Shown piece after piece: positions 1 through 23,223 of a stretch of DNA of 41,661 bases. The position numbers and the translations under genes were made by a program. The notes under the pieces were generated by a model. That model saw only the letters and a list, made by a program, of their open reading frames with translations. It was not told where the DNA came from and did not search any database. Origin of the DNA: Sphaeroforma sirkka (taxonomy: Eukaryota; Opisthokonta; Ichthyosporea; Ichthyophonida). Within the stretch, counting starts at the first letter, position 1, and every line of letters begins with the position of its first letter. The DNA lies in NCBI GenBank assembly GCA_001586965.3, contig LUCW03001617.1:70001-111661 (forward strand), given 5' to 3'.

Positions 1-165
1 TGTTTTGAAATGCCAATGAGAGGAGCAATATATGAACAAGCAAAGCAAGCAGTGAGTACAGCTGTCAAATCTCAACTGTTCTAATCGATAGGATCTTTAA
101 GTGGTACAAGGCATGAGTATGCAACGCAAGCAGTGGATACAGCTGTAAAATCTTTACTCTTTTGA
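1..165. repeat. Imperfect ~82-bp tandem duplication downstream of the AIF-like gene
   Basis: The segment around 31-82 (containing GCAAGCAGTGAGTACAGCTG) recurs around 113-163 as GCAAGCAGTGGATACAGCTG with a similar flank. The beginning of a third copy is suggested near 162-190. No coding potential is seen. The remaining bases to 391 are the probable 3' UTR and 3' flank of the minus-strand AIF-like gene; no clear AATAAA was found there. Confidence 0.6.
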
Positions 166-391
166 AAGGCCATTAAATGGCACATTGCACGAAGTGAATA
201 CGTTGCTCTCTAATTCTCCGTCGTCGCCCAGATGTTACGGGGGATCCCATCCAATCGCAGTACTCCCCACGACTCGCACCCACAACAAAGGGACTGACAG
301 ACATGATACGTAACTGCTGCCCCTTCTCGCTCCATCGGTGCAGCCGTGGACACGTACATGTACATCACCCTCAACCAGATCCAATGCTCAA

Positions 392-9285
<8,894 letters not shown>

Positions 9286-9412
9286 ACTGAATACAAGGTA
9301 TAATCGACTCACCAACTAACCCACAAACTGTCACACAGCTGTGCTAGTGATATGCGTGTATGTCTCGCGTGCACAATCCGAAGTGCGTAAGTGTGTATGT
9401 ATGTGTATCGTA

Positions 9413-9420
9413 CTTATAAG
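9413..9420 (-). promoter_or_regulatory. Possible TATA-like element upstream of the AIF-like gene
   Basis: CTTATAAG lies about 130 bp upstream of the proposed ATG and is followed by a GC-rich stretch. It is a single weak motif and is palindromic, so it does not itself show direction. Confidence 0.2.
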
Positions 9421-10310
9421 GGGCCGCGTATGTGTTTGTGAGGGGGGTTGAGGATGCTCTGTATTTGTGAGGTAGTACCAAGAGGATATCTGACGGTGTT
9501 TAATACTTGTGACTGGCTACTGACTGAAGCACTTGACTTGTACTAATAAAATAATTGTACACGGCACAATTATACAATATTGAACTATGCATAGTTCCTA
9601 GCTTCTTGGGAATCTGGGATGCTTTCCTCTATTATTTCCTGCTTTTTTCTGTCCGTCCGTTTTTGTTATTCTGCGTACTCTGCTCCCAAATCCAATTTAG
9701 GTTTGTATTTGGTAAAAAGGCTTTTGTAGCTTGCAGGAGTACGTTTTTGTGCCGCTGTTTACGGTTTTTGTAAACATCAAAGAGATTTCATACAAATTAT
9801 TCCCTTCCCAGAATTGTCCCTGATTTCCGACAATTTACGTATCATTGTAGGTATACTTTTATGGATGAAGGCAGTAGTGATCTGGGCTATGTTCTGAAAC
9901 CATTCAAATCAAAGGAAAAGTCAAGTTTTGGAAAGTAATTTATATTTGAATGATATAATTCGTTCGAGCCTGCGTATAAGCTCAAATCTAAATTTTAATT
10001 CACTATATCAAGTACAATCTATTTATAAATCAATAGAATTAATATTAATTGTTAAACTACTAATCAATTATATGGATCAATTCTCAACTTGAACTCGACT
10101 TTGTAAACCTTTATAGTGAGTCATAACTCACAATCCCAGTTTTTATACAATGCTATAAATAGAAATTGTCTATATATAGAACTTAATTCTGCATGTTTAT
10201 TTCTTCCTAAGTGATATCATTGACCAATAGTAATCCTTCTGAACTCAACTAGGTTTTTTGACTTTATATATAAACTATCTGAAACAGGCTGAGTGTCTGG
10301 GAGACTGGGA

Positions 10311-10362
10311 CTCGGGACTCCTGGACCTGGACTCCTGGACCTGGACTCCTGGACCTGGACTT
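10311..10362. repeat. 14-bp minisatellite (CTGGACCTGGACTC)n
   Basis: About three and a half nearly perfect copies in the divergent intergenic region. Confidence 0.9.
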
Positions 10363-10592
10363 CTTTGAGGAAATAGTTTGACATTGGCACTTGTGTGACA
10401 GACTGACAGCACTATTTACAGAAATGACATGATGTTTCCTTCCAAAAAAAAAAAATCTCTCTCTCTCTTTATGCGCTATATATATATAATCAACATGGCA
10501 TCAGTACATAATAAATGCATAGAAATAAATCAACTGCGTGTATTTATTTATAGAGTTATAGAGTATATGCATGTTGTATAGAGAATCTCACA

Positions 10593-10596
<4 letters not shown>

Positions 10597-10662
<66 letters not shown>
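10597..10662. repeat. (TA)n microsatellite upstream of the PPR gene
   Basis: A pure TA run of about 33 units. Confidence 0.95.
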
Positions 10663-10666
<4 letters not shown>

Positions 10667-10890
10667 CGTGAATCTGTGAGTGCTTGTATTATATTTCCTT
10701 GCCTTATTGTAATACAAAAGGGTATTGTAGGTCGCATAGCAACAGAATCGATTTATATCATGCAACAAAGTACTTGCTGACTAGATCTGTGCAATATCGT
10801 CTGAAAACGATACACTTTGCACACTGGTAATTTAACTTGCCTGATGATATGTGAGCTTGAATCCATCTTGTCAGCAACATATACCTTCGG

Positions 10891-11074
10891 ATGTGTAGGT
10901 TGAACATCCTCTGCGTCCGCATCAGTCCAGTCTCTCGGACTATTAACCATGTAGGCAAAAATCACTTAAGCCTTATGCGCAAAGACCCACGGTTGCATAC
11001 CGGAAAGTTGGGTCACAAGACGTACTTTGTGCAGTCGAATACGCAACGGACTTACAGCATAAACCGCCTTCTAG
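10891..11074 (+). CDS. Putative first exon of the PPR gene (mitochondrial presequence-like)
   Basis: The ATG at 10891 opens a 61-codon frame with many Arg/Lys residues and one Asp (begins MCRLNILCVRISPVSRTINH). It ends at a strong donor, CTAG|GTATGT, in phase 1. The next PPR exon has no ATG in frame before its upstream stop, so an upstream exon is needed. The acceptor CACAG|AG at 12623/12624 joins in frame with this donor. Composition fits a mitochondrial targeting peptide, as expected of many PPR proteins. An overlapping minus-strand frame (10753-10965) is judged a shadow. The link between this exon and the gene is inferred from phase and composition only. Confidence 0.5.
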
Positions 11075-11206
11075 GTATGTATCATTTTTTCTTTTTATAT
11101 AAAGCTGTACAAGCAATTTTAATGAGATTTTTGTTCCACTTGTGTAAATACACCTGAACTGACGTGTATACACGAGTACATGATATGTAGATGTGATGCA
11201 AAAGTA

Positions 11207-12299
<1,093 letters not shown>

Positions 12300-12623
12300 A
12301 TGTCTATGAGTATGTTTAAGTTCATATATATGTGTATCTATATTCTTGAACCGTTATTGTCCTTTGATGTCTCCTGCATTTGTGAATTTTACGGCCGACA
12401 TGTATGTATATTGGCCGCAGTTTGTAGCGTATTAGATATAGAAAGCTGTTTACACTGGTCGGATGCTTTAAGTCTCGTGCCCGCATTCTTCATTAGTTCT
12501 ATCGCCAACGCTTTACAGAAATCATATGCCCTCGGCATTCCGTACAAGCTGTGCAGGAGCCGATATACCGGGCATCCGCAAAGTACATATAACTCAAATC
12601 CAGCCACCATACTTCGTACACAG

Positions 12624-15162
12624 AGCGTATAGAATCTCTAGAGACCAGCAAAGTCCGGCAGGATGGCGATGCGAATAATCAGGGGCACCAATCCCCCGGT
12701 GGGAGATCAAAGAATGAGATCTATGGCAAGAGCCCGCGTGTTGCGGTGGAACAGTTCGGTACATCTGGCGACGCCGAGGCGTTGCCTTTGTTTGGGGAGT
12801 TGGAAGTCAGCGAGCGCGCGTTTCAGCAGCAAATAGTGAAGGACAAGATCCTTGTACCGGATGCCGGTATGGCGCAAATGCTGGGTGTACAGGGGACGTA
12901 TGGGAGGGATGTAAGGTTAGGTGATGGGCGAGGAGGAAGTGAACTACTACCGAGTGATGATGCGAGCGGGCGGGGGAAAGAACTAACTGGGTATAATGAA
13001 AGTGGACCAGCAATGGGAGATAAGGGGCTTAGGGGAACGGGCGAAGCACATAGTGACGCTTTGGCGGGTGAGCGTCGTCTGGCGAGTGAAAGTGTTGTAG
13101 ATGGGAGGACACCAGCCCAACCACAACCACAACCACAACCACAACCCCAATTAGAACAAGCACACCAAACACCACACACACGCCAACCACCCGATGCATT
13201 GCCACACCCACAACCACAGCCACACCAACACCAACAGTATCAGGCACAAGCACGGGCACCAGCACCACATGAACAACAACCATCACAGCATCAACACCCG
13301 TATCCCCATCAGCCCCCACACCCCTCACCAGCGCCTGCGCCTCGCTCTTCCCAGGCGCACGAGGGTTCGGTTGACCCTCGCGCGCGGAAGGGGAAGTCCA
13401 ACTACGATCGCAACGCCGCCAAGAGGAAAGGGCCGACTGCCTTAGTTAGCATAGACAGACACAGGCTGGATGTCAACGTGCGCTTCTTGCCGCTGAACAA
13501 GATTATGGCGCTGGCTCGATCGACTGTGAATGGCGATCGCGGCGTGGCCATGGAGCATTTCATGGCGTACCTGGCCAAACGGTCCAGACTGATGGATATC
13601 TCCGGCTATGAGTACTCGATAAGTAAGTGGGGTGGCAGTATGTAGTACCACAATACAGATGGTGAGTGTTGGAGTTTTGTTTTTTGAGTGTATGTAATAA
13701 CGTTCGGTACATGCTTGTAGTAGCCGTCTCGCACAATGGTCGTGAATGTCTCGGCCTCTGAGTAGCCAACAACTTTGTGCGCTGTCTGCGAGTATGCTGG
13801 ATAGAACAATAGCTGCCATAGTTGAACTTGCTGTATAACTAAACCGCTGAACCCTACACTCCTATACCTTAACGTGTTAACTGCCTGTAATTTTGGTGTG
13901 TCGCCGTTGGCTGTGTGCATATGTGCAAGTAAATAACGTCGGCTATTGAAGATTACCTGTAGTTAGAAGTATCGATACATGTATGTATAAGTATGTCTGT
14001 GTCTATGTCTGTGTCTGTGTCTGTGTCTGTGTGTGTGTATCGTATAAGGTTGTTGGCACTCAGATAGCTGGTTCATGAAACACGTTGGTTGTTGTACGGC
14101 ACCTCGTACACAAACCTACGGCGTATCTGCGTGCTTTATTAGCGTCCTGTATACCATATAGCAAGCCTATGTCTACGAGGGTCGCACTATCGCATATATA
14201 TATATAGAACTCTCACTGTCATCCCCCGCAATGTAGGTGCCATGTATCTCCGTATGCTGAGTGCAAGTTCCCCCTGTGTCTCGGTCACGTCTCACTGTTC
14301 GCGCGAATAGCGCATACTGTGCCGACAGGCCAATGCCAGTCTAAACCTACCCCCTTTCGCTTCTTGCCATTCTGAAAGAAATACAGCTTTCAATGCAAAT
14401 TGTTAGTCTTCTTCAACCTGTGTGTGTTTGTGATAAATATTTACGCATAACGTTAATCACCTTCAACTTGTTTTGTGTTTGCGTTTGTGTTTGTGTTAAA
14501 CAATCTGCAGATATCGTCCGAGAACTCAATGACTTTCCATTGGCTATGGAGTTGCTACGCATGGCCAAGACGGCCAATGTCCCCCCGACAGCCCACATCT
14601 ACAATACAGCCATTTCCGTTTGTAACGCCAACAGGTATTGCTCAGTGGGCGTATTTATATACGCTTAGCAAAACACGAATAGAACAGAAATGTGTGTGTG
14701 TGAAATTCGGTCATTTGGGTACGCGTATCTGCGAATAGGTGTATACGTATATATATACGTATGTATTGTCATAGTACGTTGCTGTTTGTATTATTGACAT
14801 ATTGCACCTGGCTTGGTACAGATACACATACGTCAACGTATAGATATGCTTCAATGCGCTTCAATCTGACAACACTACCACGGTGCAGTATACTTCAGTC
14901 TAGTTTGTTAGTCTAGTCAATGATGTACGACTGTCCATGTATACCAACACACCACCAACGGCAATACCTTTCTCACAAGCGGTAGTGGTTAGACTATGTG
15001 TACGCACCTCATACTATACATACACAAGCATGTGGGGCATGGTCTTCAAACCGTACCATCCATCACTTGTGAGTGCAACGGGAAATAAATGTCTACGGCG
15101 TGATGCAACTGACCTGCGGCAACAGCGAATTAGTGGTCGTTATTGTGTATGAATATATACAA

Positions 15163-15196
<34 letters not shown>

Positions 15197-16405
15197 CAGA
15201 TGGGTTCACTTTCATCTGCCAATCGCTATACCTTAGCTCCACACTGAGAGCACTGGTATAGACAATGGACAGAAGATGGTCGTCCGCGCGACAATACAGT
15301 TGGCATACACCGACACATGGGCATATTCCTATACACATAAATAGTACACAGACACATGGACATATTCCTATACCCATAAATAGTACACAGACACGTGGAC
15401 ATATTCCTGTACATAAATCGTATCTTTCATTGCAACCTGTGGGCACCTGTGGCTTCGATCACGGCCATAGACAATGCAATTAAGCTTGGAATGCTGATGA
15501 GCCGCCGCGACTACATATGTGCAAACGGGCCACAGAACTACAGGCGTGCGCGTTATATACACGAATCAGAACAACCTGATAGGGTTTAGTAACCGCTAAC
15601 CCCTAACCCCTGACCCAATAAAAGCACCCCACCCCACCCCCCTCTGAAAAAACAACAACCCCCCAGGTAACAGTTCGTTCTGGTACAACAAACAGCTCAC
15701 ACTCTTTCGCGCCTGTCCTGTCGCGTGTACAGGCAGTGGACCGAAGCCCTTGACGTGTACGAGGCAATGCTATCGGCCTACGAAAACAACGCACGCGGGT
15801 GTGTAGCACCAGACGATGCCACGTACGCGCATGTGCTGAAGACGTGTAGGTATGCACGCGAGGGAAAGGTGGCGCTGGATGTGATCAGCCGCATGACTTA
15901 TAACCGCAGTGAGATCAAGACGTACCAGTACAACATGGCCTTAATGGCGGCACTGGACGCAGGGCAGCCCACTTTGGTAGGTTGTAGTGTACATGATATA
16001 TTAATTTATATATTTATGTATATATATATATATATATAGGCGTATGTGTAGGTATCTATACATGTGTATATATGTGTCTGTGTATGTGTCTATATATATA
16101 TATGTTTATATGTGTCTCTGTATATATCTTACATATGTATTTATGTGTCCTGTATATGTATCTACATAGATTTATTATGTGTCGGTGTATGCATCCATTT
16201 ATATATATGTATATATGCTTCTATGCATGCATCTATATATATATATATATATATATATGTCCGTATATGCATCCATATCCATATGTATATATGTATGTAT
16301 GTGCGGTGTATGTATTTATATAGACGTATATGTGTCTGTCCATGCATCCATACATATATGCATATGCATATGTATATATACATGTGATCTGATATATATT
16401 ATATG

Positions 16406-16439
<34 letters not shown>

Positions 16440-16455
16440 ATATATTAATATTATA

Positions 16456-16486
<31 letters not shown>

Positions 16487-16807
16487 ATACATACATACAT
16501 ATATAGCATTATTATATATGTCTGTGCATCCATCCATATATTTATATATATATACATATATATATATACATGCACCCTTATATGTATATGCGCGTGTCTT
16601 TTTGCATCCATCTCCATAGGCATACATACATATATACATACATGCATGTATGTATATTTTGTGAGCTGCATACATCCACATATATGTCGTGTCTGTTTCT
16701 GTGTATGTGCATGCACGCATATGCTTATGTATATATATATACATATGTATGACGTATATGTATATATAATGCGTCTCTTTGTATCCATCTCTATAGGTAT
16801 ATGTATG

Positions 16808-16892
<85 letters not shown>

Positions 16893-16942
16893 ATATGGAT
16901 ATGGATATATATATATGCATTATGTGATGACGGTGCATGTAT

Positions 16943-17004
<62 letters not shown>

Positions 17005-17137
17005 ATATGTATATATGTGACGGTGCATGTATCTATATATATATGTATATATGTGACGGTGCATGTATCTATATATATATATATATGTATGTATGTACGT
17101 ATATGTATATGCGTGTCTTTGTATCCATCTCTATAGG

Positions 17138-17169
<32 letters not shown>

Positions 17170-20100
17170 AATCACAATGATGAGCACAATTTGGCTATGA
17201 TGGCAGTGATCAAACAGGAGAATCCTTCTCCATCTCTGTGTTCAATTTTCCATTATGTTTGGCATCGAAACTGTCATGCGGTTGTAAACATCGGGCGATA
17301 ACATCAAACTGGATGTCAGCTTGAGAAGGAAACAAGACCTCTTCCTTTTCATTAGGTGGACCAATTTTTTTTCATTAGACGGTCATCTGCCTCGTCCTCT
17401 ATCTCACATGACATGAACAGGCTATCAACCTCCACATGTGCACTCCGGTGGATAACACTGATCAGGCACTAGTCCATTCACTTACACATGGCTTATGTGT
17501 ATATCATACAAAATGGCTTATCTGTATATCATAAACAACATGGCTTGTGTGTATATCATATACAACATGGTTCTTGAGTATATCATAAACAACATGGCTT
17601 ATGTATATATCATAAACTTGGCTTATGTATATATCATATACAACATGGCTTATGTGTAAATCATAAAGAACATGACTTATCTGTATATATCTCCCTGCCC
17701 CTGCTCCATCACTTGCACAGACCATTAATCTCTACAAGCGCATATTAGTAGACGAAGCCGCTAACGTCGCCTCTGGCGTAGGTGCGTATGTGGGGAATGG
17801 CATTGGCCCTAAACACGTGGTGGACCACATCACATTCCAAACGGCAGCGTTGGCCTATGCGCGACTGAAGGATAGTATTGGCGTCATGCATGTGCGCGAT
17901 ATGATGCTCAGTCGAGATATGCCGATCACCAGGTGAGTCTGTTGGACTGTTAGGTCGTTAGGTTGTTAGAATGTTAGGTTGTCAGGCTGTTAGGTTGTTA
18001 AGTTGTTCGGTTGTTAGGCTGTTATGTTGTTTGGTTGTTAGGTTGTTGGGGTCTGGATGGGATTGGTTAGTGTGTGTGTGCTTAATCTGATGTGTTGCTT
18101 ATGCGTGTGGGTGGGTGTGGGGTATATGAAGGGTCCATTTTTTGTCCGTGCATAGGAATGACATGGATGTGCATCTACGTGTGACTCGCGTGTGCGGTTC
18201 GGTACGCAGACGTACATCTGCAGATTCAGGTTTGTGTGTCCGAATAAATCAACCTCTACCGCAGCCATCCGATGTTGCAACGTTATATATGGGGATCTTA
18301 AAGCTCTGATCGATTACCACCATCACTGGAAAGGATTGGTACTCTGACTTGACTTCACACACACCTTACACTCCCACCAGGCGCATGTTCGGTACATTCC
18401 TCATTGTGTGTGTTGGCAGTTCAAATGGTCGTCAAAGTCATATGCCTGCTTCGTAATCAGACTGTGGAACATCGCGTGCAGATACATATGTTCAGTCTAT
18501 AGATACATATGTGTACAGTCAAATGTCTGCTTATCGCGTGTAGATACATGTATTCAGTCTATAGATACATATGTGTACACTTATATGTCTGCTTCGTAAT
18601 CAAACATTGGAACCTCGCGTATAGATAAATATATTCAGTCTATAGTTTCATATGTGCACAGTCATATGTCTGCTTCGTAATCAAACATTGGAACCTCGCG
18701 TATAGATACATATATTCAATCTATTTTTTTTAGATACATATGTGTATGCTGTCTTCTCACACACCTGGCAGGGTGTTGCGATACACCTCAAAGCTTAGAG
18801 AGTCATATGTATACACTGGCCTACTCACACTCCTAGCATGTGTGGTGTGACACAATTATGCCATAGATATTCATATGTGTATGCTGCCAACTTCTCACAC
18901 TCCTTACCTCTCTCTCTCTCTCTCTCTCTCAACTAGGCGCATGTCCAGTGTCTTCCTCAAGGCGTGTGTGGAGCAAGACCGCCCCGGAACAGCCGTAGCT
19001 ATAGCAACGCAGTATCTTGCCAGCATCGGCTATACACAGTCCCCATCAGAGAGCGCTTCAGTAACTGGACTCACCCCGGCACAGGCACAGGCACAGGCAC
19101 AGGCGCCAGGACAGTGCTTACCAAACCGCAATGGCTCTGAGCAGACTCTGTTGGAGAGTGAGCCTGCGGCTGAGCGGACGGACACAACGCAGGCATATAC
19201 GCGACATACGCCCAGGAGTACATACGAGACGCTGCATGTGCCGGATGTGAAATGGTGTGTGGAGAAAGGGCATCGCACATCACTTCTGTGTGTGTATTGT
19301 TTCTGTGTGTGTGTATTGTTCTTGTGTGCGTCGTGCAGTATCTTCCAGGCAATAGCCTCGCCATGCATCTAGAGTGGTGTCGTTTGAGTGTCAATGGGTG
19401 TGCAGTATCTTCCAGGCAATAGCCTCTCCGTGCATCTAGAGTGATGTCGTTTGAGTGTCAATGGGTGTAGCTGGGTCAGGAACCGCCCTGTCGAGAACTG
19501 TGTACGGTACGCATGGTTGTACCAGCCGACTGTGTGCTGCTATGTTATGTGCAAGAGCAGTTTATGTGGGAATACGGCGCGTACCACGTGGGTGGTTAGG
19601 GTTTAGGGCTAGGGTTTGGGCTTAGGGTTATCTAAACCAACCCTATACCTACATCGTTGTGTGTCCACAGATCAATTGGTATATTGGTTTCGGTATAAAG
19701 GACGTGGGCATGTATTGTTGGGGTGCTGTGTGTGTGTGTGTGTGACATATCCGTACCCCTGTCCTATATTTACACAACAGGTTCTTGACATATCCTTACT
19801 CCTGTTCTATATTTACACAAGTTCTTGACATATTCTTACCCCTGTCCTATATTTACACAACAGGTTCTTCGACGCCATGAACGCCGTCAGCGAGAGCCCT
19901 CAACACGCGCACTACGCCTACCAGTGGTACCGAACTATGACACACTATGGCGTCTCACCGATGGACTTCTCCAACGAGGGATTTCCTACCCCGGCCGACA
20001 TGTACACAAAGGTGTTGCAGGGATGTACACAGGCGCAGCACACACGCTATGCATTGGATGTGTGGGGCGATATGGATGCTGCGGGTGTGTCGCCCGGGGT

Positions 20101-20255
20101 GCGAGCGTATAACCTTGTGCTGAGGAGTCTCAAGGCGCATCAGGAAGCCGTTGTCGTGCAGGTATGCGTGTATTGATATAATGTTTATATGTAGGTGCAG
20201 ATATATATGTACATGTATATGTATATGTATGTATATCCATATCTATATTTTTCTA

Positions 20256-20293
<38 letters not shown>

Positions 20294-21135
20294 ATACTAT
20301 AATAGGGTGTGAAAAGGTTAAACATAGTTACAGTACTCACGCTATACATTATATGCGTATGATAATATGTACGCAGCGGGTGTGTCGCCCGGAGTACGGT
20401 TCACATTTAACTGTGGACTCCCAAGCTTTCATTCCTATAGATTCTGATGTTGTGTATCTGGTCCGCTCAAACTGAACAGAAGCAGTCTACGGGTATCGAT
20501 TTGGCCAAAGTCCGGAAGCCCAAAACCCGGCCACGCTTGACTTTGGGTGCGGAAAGGGGTGCGGCATGGGAAGAAGCTGTGCTATTAATAGACGATCTAT
20601 CTACGGCTGCAAGCCCCAACGTATACGACCGATCTATGCAATTTGGCGATGGGGGGGTGTCGAGCGAACAGAGGAGAGGGGGTGGCTGTTCAGGGGTTGC
20701 TTCAACTACAAGTATACATACCGATACCGATACTGGTACGACACTAGCAACGCGTTTATACCCGGATGACCAGGGCTCACGCGTGCCTGCGCCTACTGAG
20801 GCAAACGCGTACACGCCCGGCAGAAACGTGTTGAATGCTCTGTCGTTTAATCTGGCCATTGCCACGTGTTTAACCGCGGGCCAATCACATGCGGCGGAGA
20901 GACTGCTACGGCAAATGAAAGGTGTGCAGGGTTGTGGGGTTTAATTTTGTTTTATTTTTTTATTTAACTCTGTTGATGGTGGGCTATTGTTGCAAATGAT
21001 TAGTACATGTATTGGGTTTTAGGGTTCAATGACGTCAAAGCCTACAATCTATTCATTGTTGTGCTGAATTTGTTACTAGGGCTGACGGATATGAACATGA
21101 GTAGGGCATGCGCATATATATATATATATATATAT

Positions 21136-21170
<35 letters not shown>

Positions 21171-22151
21171 ATGCATGTATGTATGTATGTATGTATGTTA
21201 GGGTTTGTTCAGTCCTTTTCTCCGTAGGGCATCAACTAACCATTCCACTCCATACATGTACTGTGCATGGCAGTGGTTGTGTTTGTTCAGTCCTTTTCTC
21301 CGTAGGACATCAACTAACCATTCCACCCCATGCTTGTACTTTGCGTGGCTCAGGTCTACAGATACAGCCCGATAGTCGCACGTTCGCGCTGGCCATCACC
21401 GCAGAGAAGAACGCCGGAGACTGGCGGGAGGTGAGCCCATTCGCAAGACGTTATGTGTTTGTGTCTATATGTGTTCTTATTCACACAGATGCATGTGCAT
21501 GTACATTAGCGGCTACAGGCATGTATGCACATATGCCCCAGGCGGGCTACTGAGAGCTCAATGTGTGTGTACGCACAGGGACTGAGGCACGGCCGCACTT
21601 TTGTATGTGCGTACGCAAACATTTTGCATAAGTGTGCGTACATGTCCGTTTGAGTAATCTGAGTTATTTTATACTTTATATATATATTGAAGCACACACA
21701 TCCCCACTGACAATAACATAAACCCAGTGCTATTCATTGGCGTACAGACACTGATCACACACCCACAAACCACCATACCCTACAAAGGCGGTGAACTTCT
21801 ACCATCGCCTGGTATCAGAAACCGGGTCAGCGGACGAGTACTGTTGCGCCAGTGCCATGCAAGCGTGTGTGCGTGCTGGCCAATTCAACGTCGCTTTGAG
21901 ACTGTATGACGATCTCACTACCAGCCAGGGGGAGATTATGTACCACGACATCACGTATGCCACAGGTGCGTTTGTGCGTCTTATATCCTCCCGTGCGTGC
22001 TACATCTGGGGTTCTGGGATATTGTACTCGTGTATTGGATTATTACGGCTATACATATGTCTGTCTGTGTCGTTGTCTCTGTCTGTGTCTGTGTCTGTGT
22101 CTGTGTGAGTTCGGAATTTTAGTGTGTTTTTATTTGTGACTGTATTTGTGA

Positions 22152-22190
<39 letters not shown>

Positions 22191-23072
22191 TACGTGCTTT
22201 CAACATTTATTTCAAATTTACAATGCCAATACCGCATATTTAATACGCACTTATACACAGCCATGAAAGCGGCCGTCGGGGCTGTGGATGTGGCGCAGCT
22301 TGTGCGTGTAGTCAGTAGCAGAAAGGTCACTAAGAGGAATTCCCCCGCCAAACTAGAGATCAGCACTACTCAGCCTGTGCCAGGCGGAAGCCCCATGGTT
22401 AGTGCAGAGGGGATATGAATATATGTTCAATGTGTGGACACGTCGTTGTGTTCCTGTCGATTTATATATGTGTATGTATTTATGTGTATGTTTATATGTA
22501 CCTACGTGCGAAAGTAGTCAAATACGCGTATAGACCCATCCTTAGGTTTGTTGCTGTATACTATTGGCTGTATCACATGCTTGTGCCTTCCTTTGCGTCG
22601 GGTTTAGAGTCATAGACACGCATTGCTGTGTGCAGTGGTACTCTTACACATCGTGTGCTTCACCTGAGGTACTCTTACGCACTGCGTGTGCTTTCGTATG
22701 ATATATATCTGATGCACGTCGGGCGTTTGCGCACCTAAAACCCATCAGCGATCTGTGATACATATTCACGTAAGGCTCAATGTGTGTTGTGTTGTAACCA
22801 ACGATGAAGTGTGTGTATATAGTCGATGAGTTGCTTGATCGCCGCGCTGACTCGTCTGAATGTATCTGTACGATGTCATATAGGGACATAGGCAGTTGTG
22901 TGCTAAATAATCAGATTCCCTCGACATGGCTGAATAGTATCCCACTCAGATGAATATACACCTATAGTTACCCGGGCACTTTTCTTGATGATCCGAACCG
23001 TAGGCTTGGTTTTTTGCAAGTCTCGTTCGCACACTGCTACTATCCGCCGAATTTGTATATATATATATTTAT

Positions 23073-23125
<53 letters not shown>

Positions 23126-23161
23126 TGTGTGTATGTATGTATGTATGTATGTGTGTATGTA

Positions 23162-23223
<62 letters not shown>

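Larger units (their letters stand above)
9286..10890. other. Intergenic region between divergent AIF-like and PPR genes
   Basis: AT-rich, with no convincing coding sequence on either strand. It should hold the 5' ends and promoters of both genes, which are transcribed away from each other. It includes a 14-bp minisatellite and a (TA)n run, listed separately. Confidence 0.6.

Noticed and set aside
10753..10965. Minus-strand 70-aa frame
   Set aside because: Overlaps the plus-strand presequence-like exon, has no splice partner and no recognisable motif.
12300..12632. 110-aa frame just before the first long PPR exon
   Set aside because: Begins in repeat sequence, and no donor/acceptor pair of reasonable intron length joins it in frame to the PPR exon.
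13029..13328. Val/Gly-rich minus-strand frame
   Set aside because: Antisense shadow of the Gln/Pro-rich PPR coding repeat.
15395..15589. Possible extra PPR exon ([15 protein letters not shown])
   Set aside because: The flanking PPR exons already join in phase (AG|G), no fitting acceptor/donor pair was found, and it does not extend a PPR repeat.
16064..17180. Several Tyr/Ile/Met-rich open frames on both strands
   Set aside because: Dinucleotide repeats lack stops in some frames; no coding signal.
17486..17692. CRISPR-like array of ~27-bp repeats
   Set aside because: Repeats are directly adjacent with no unique spacers, in a eukaryotic intron.
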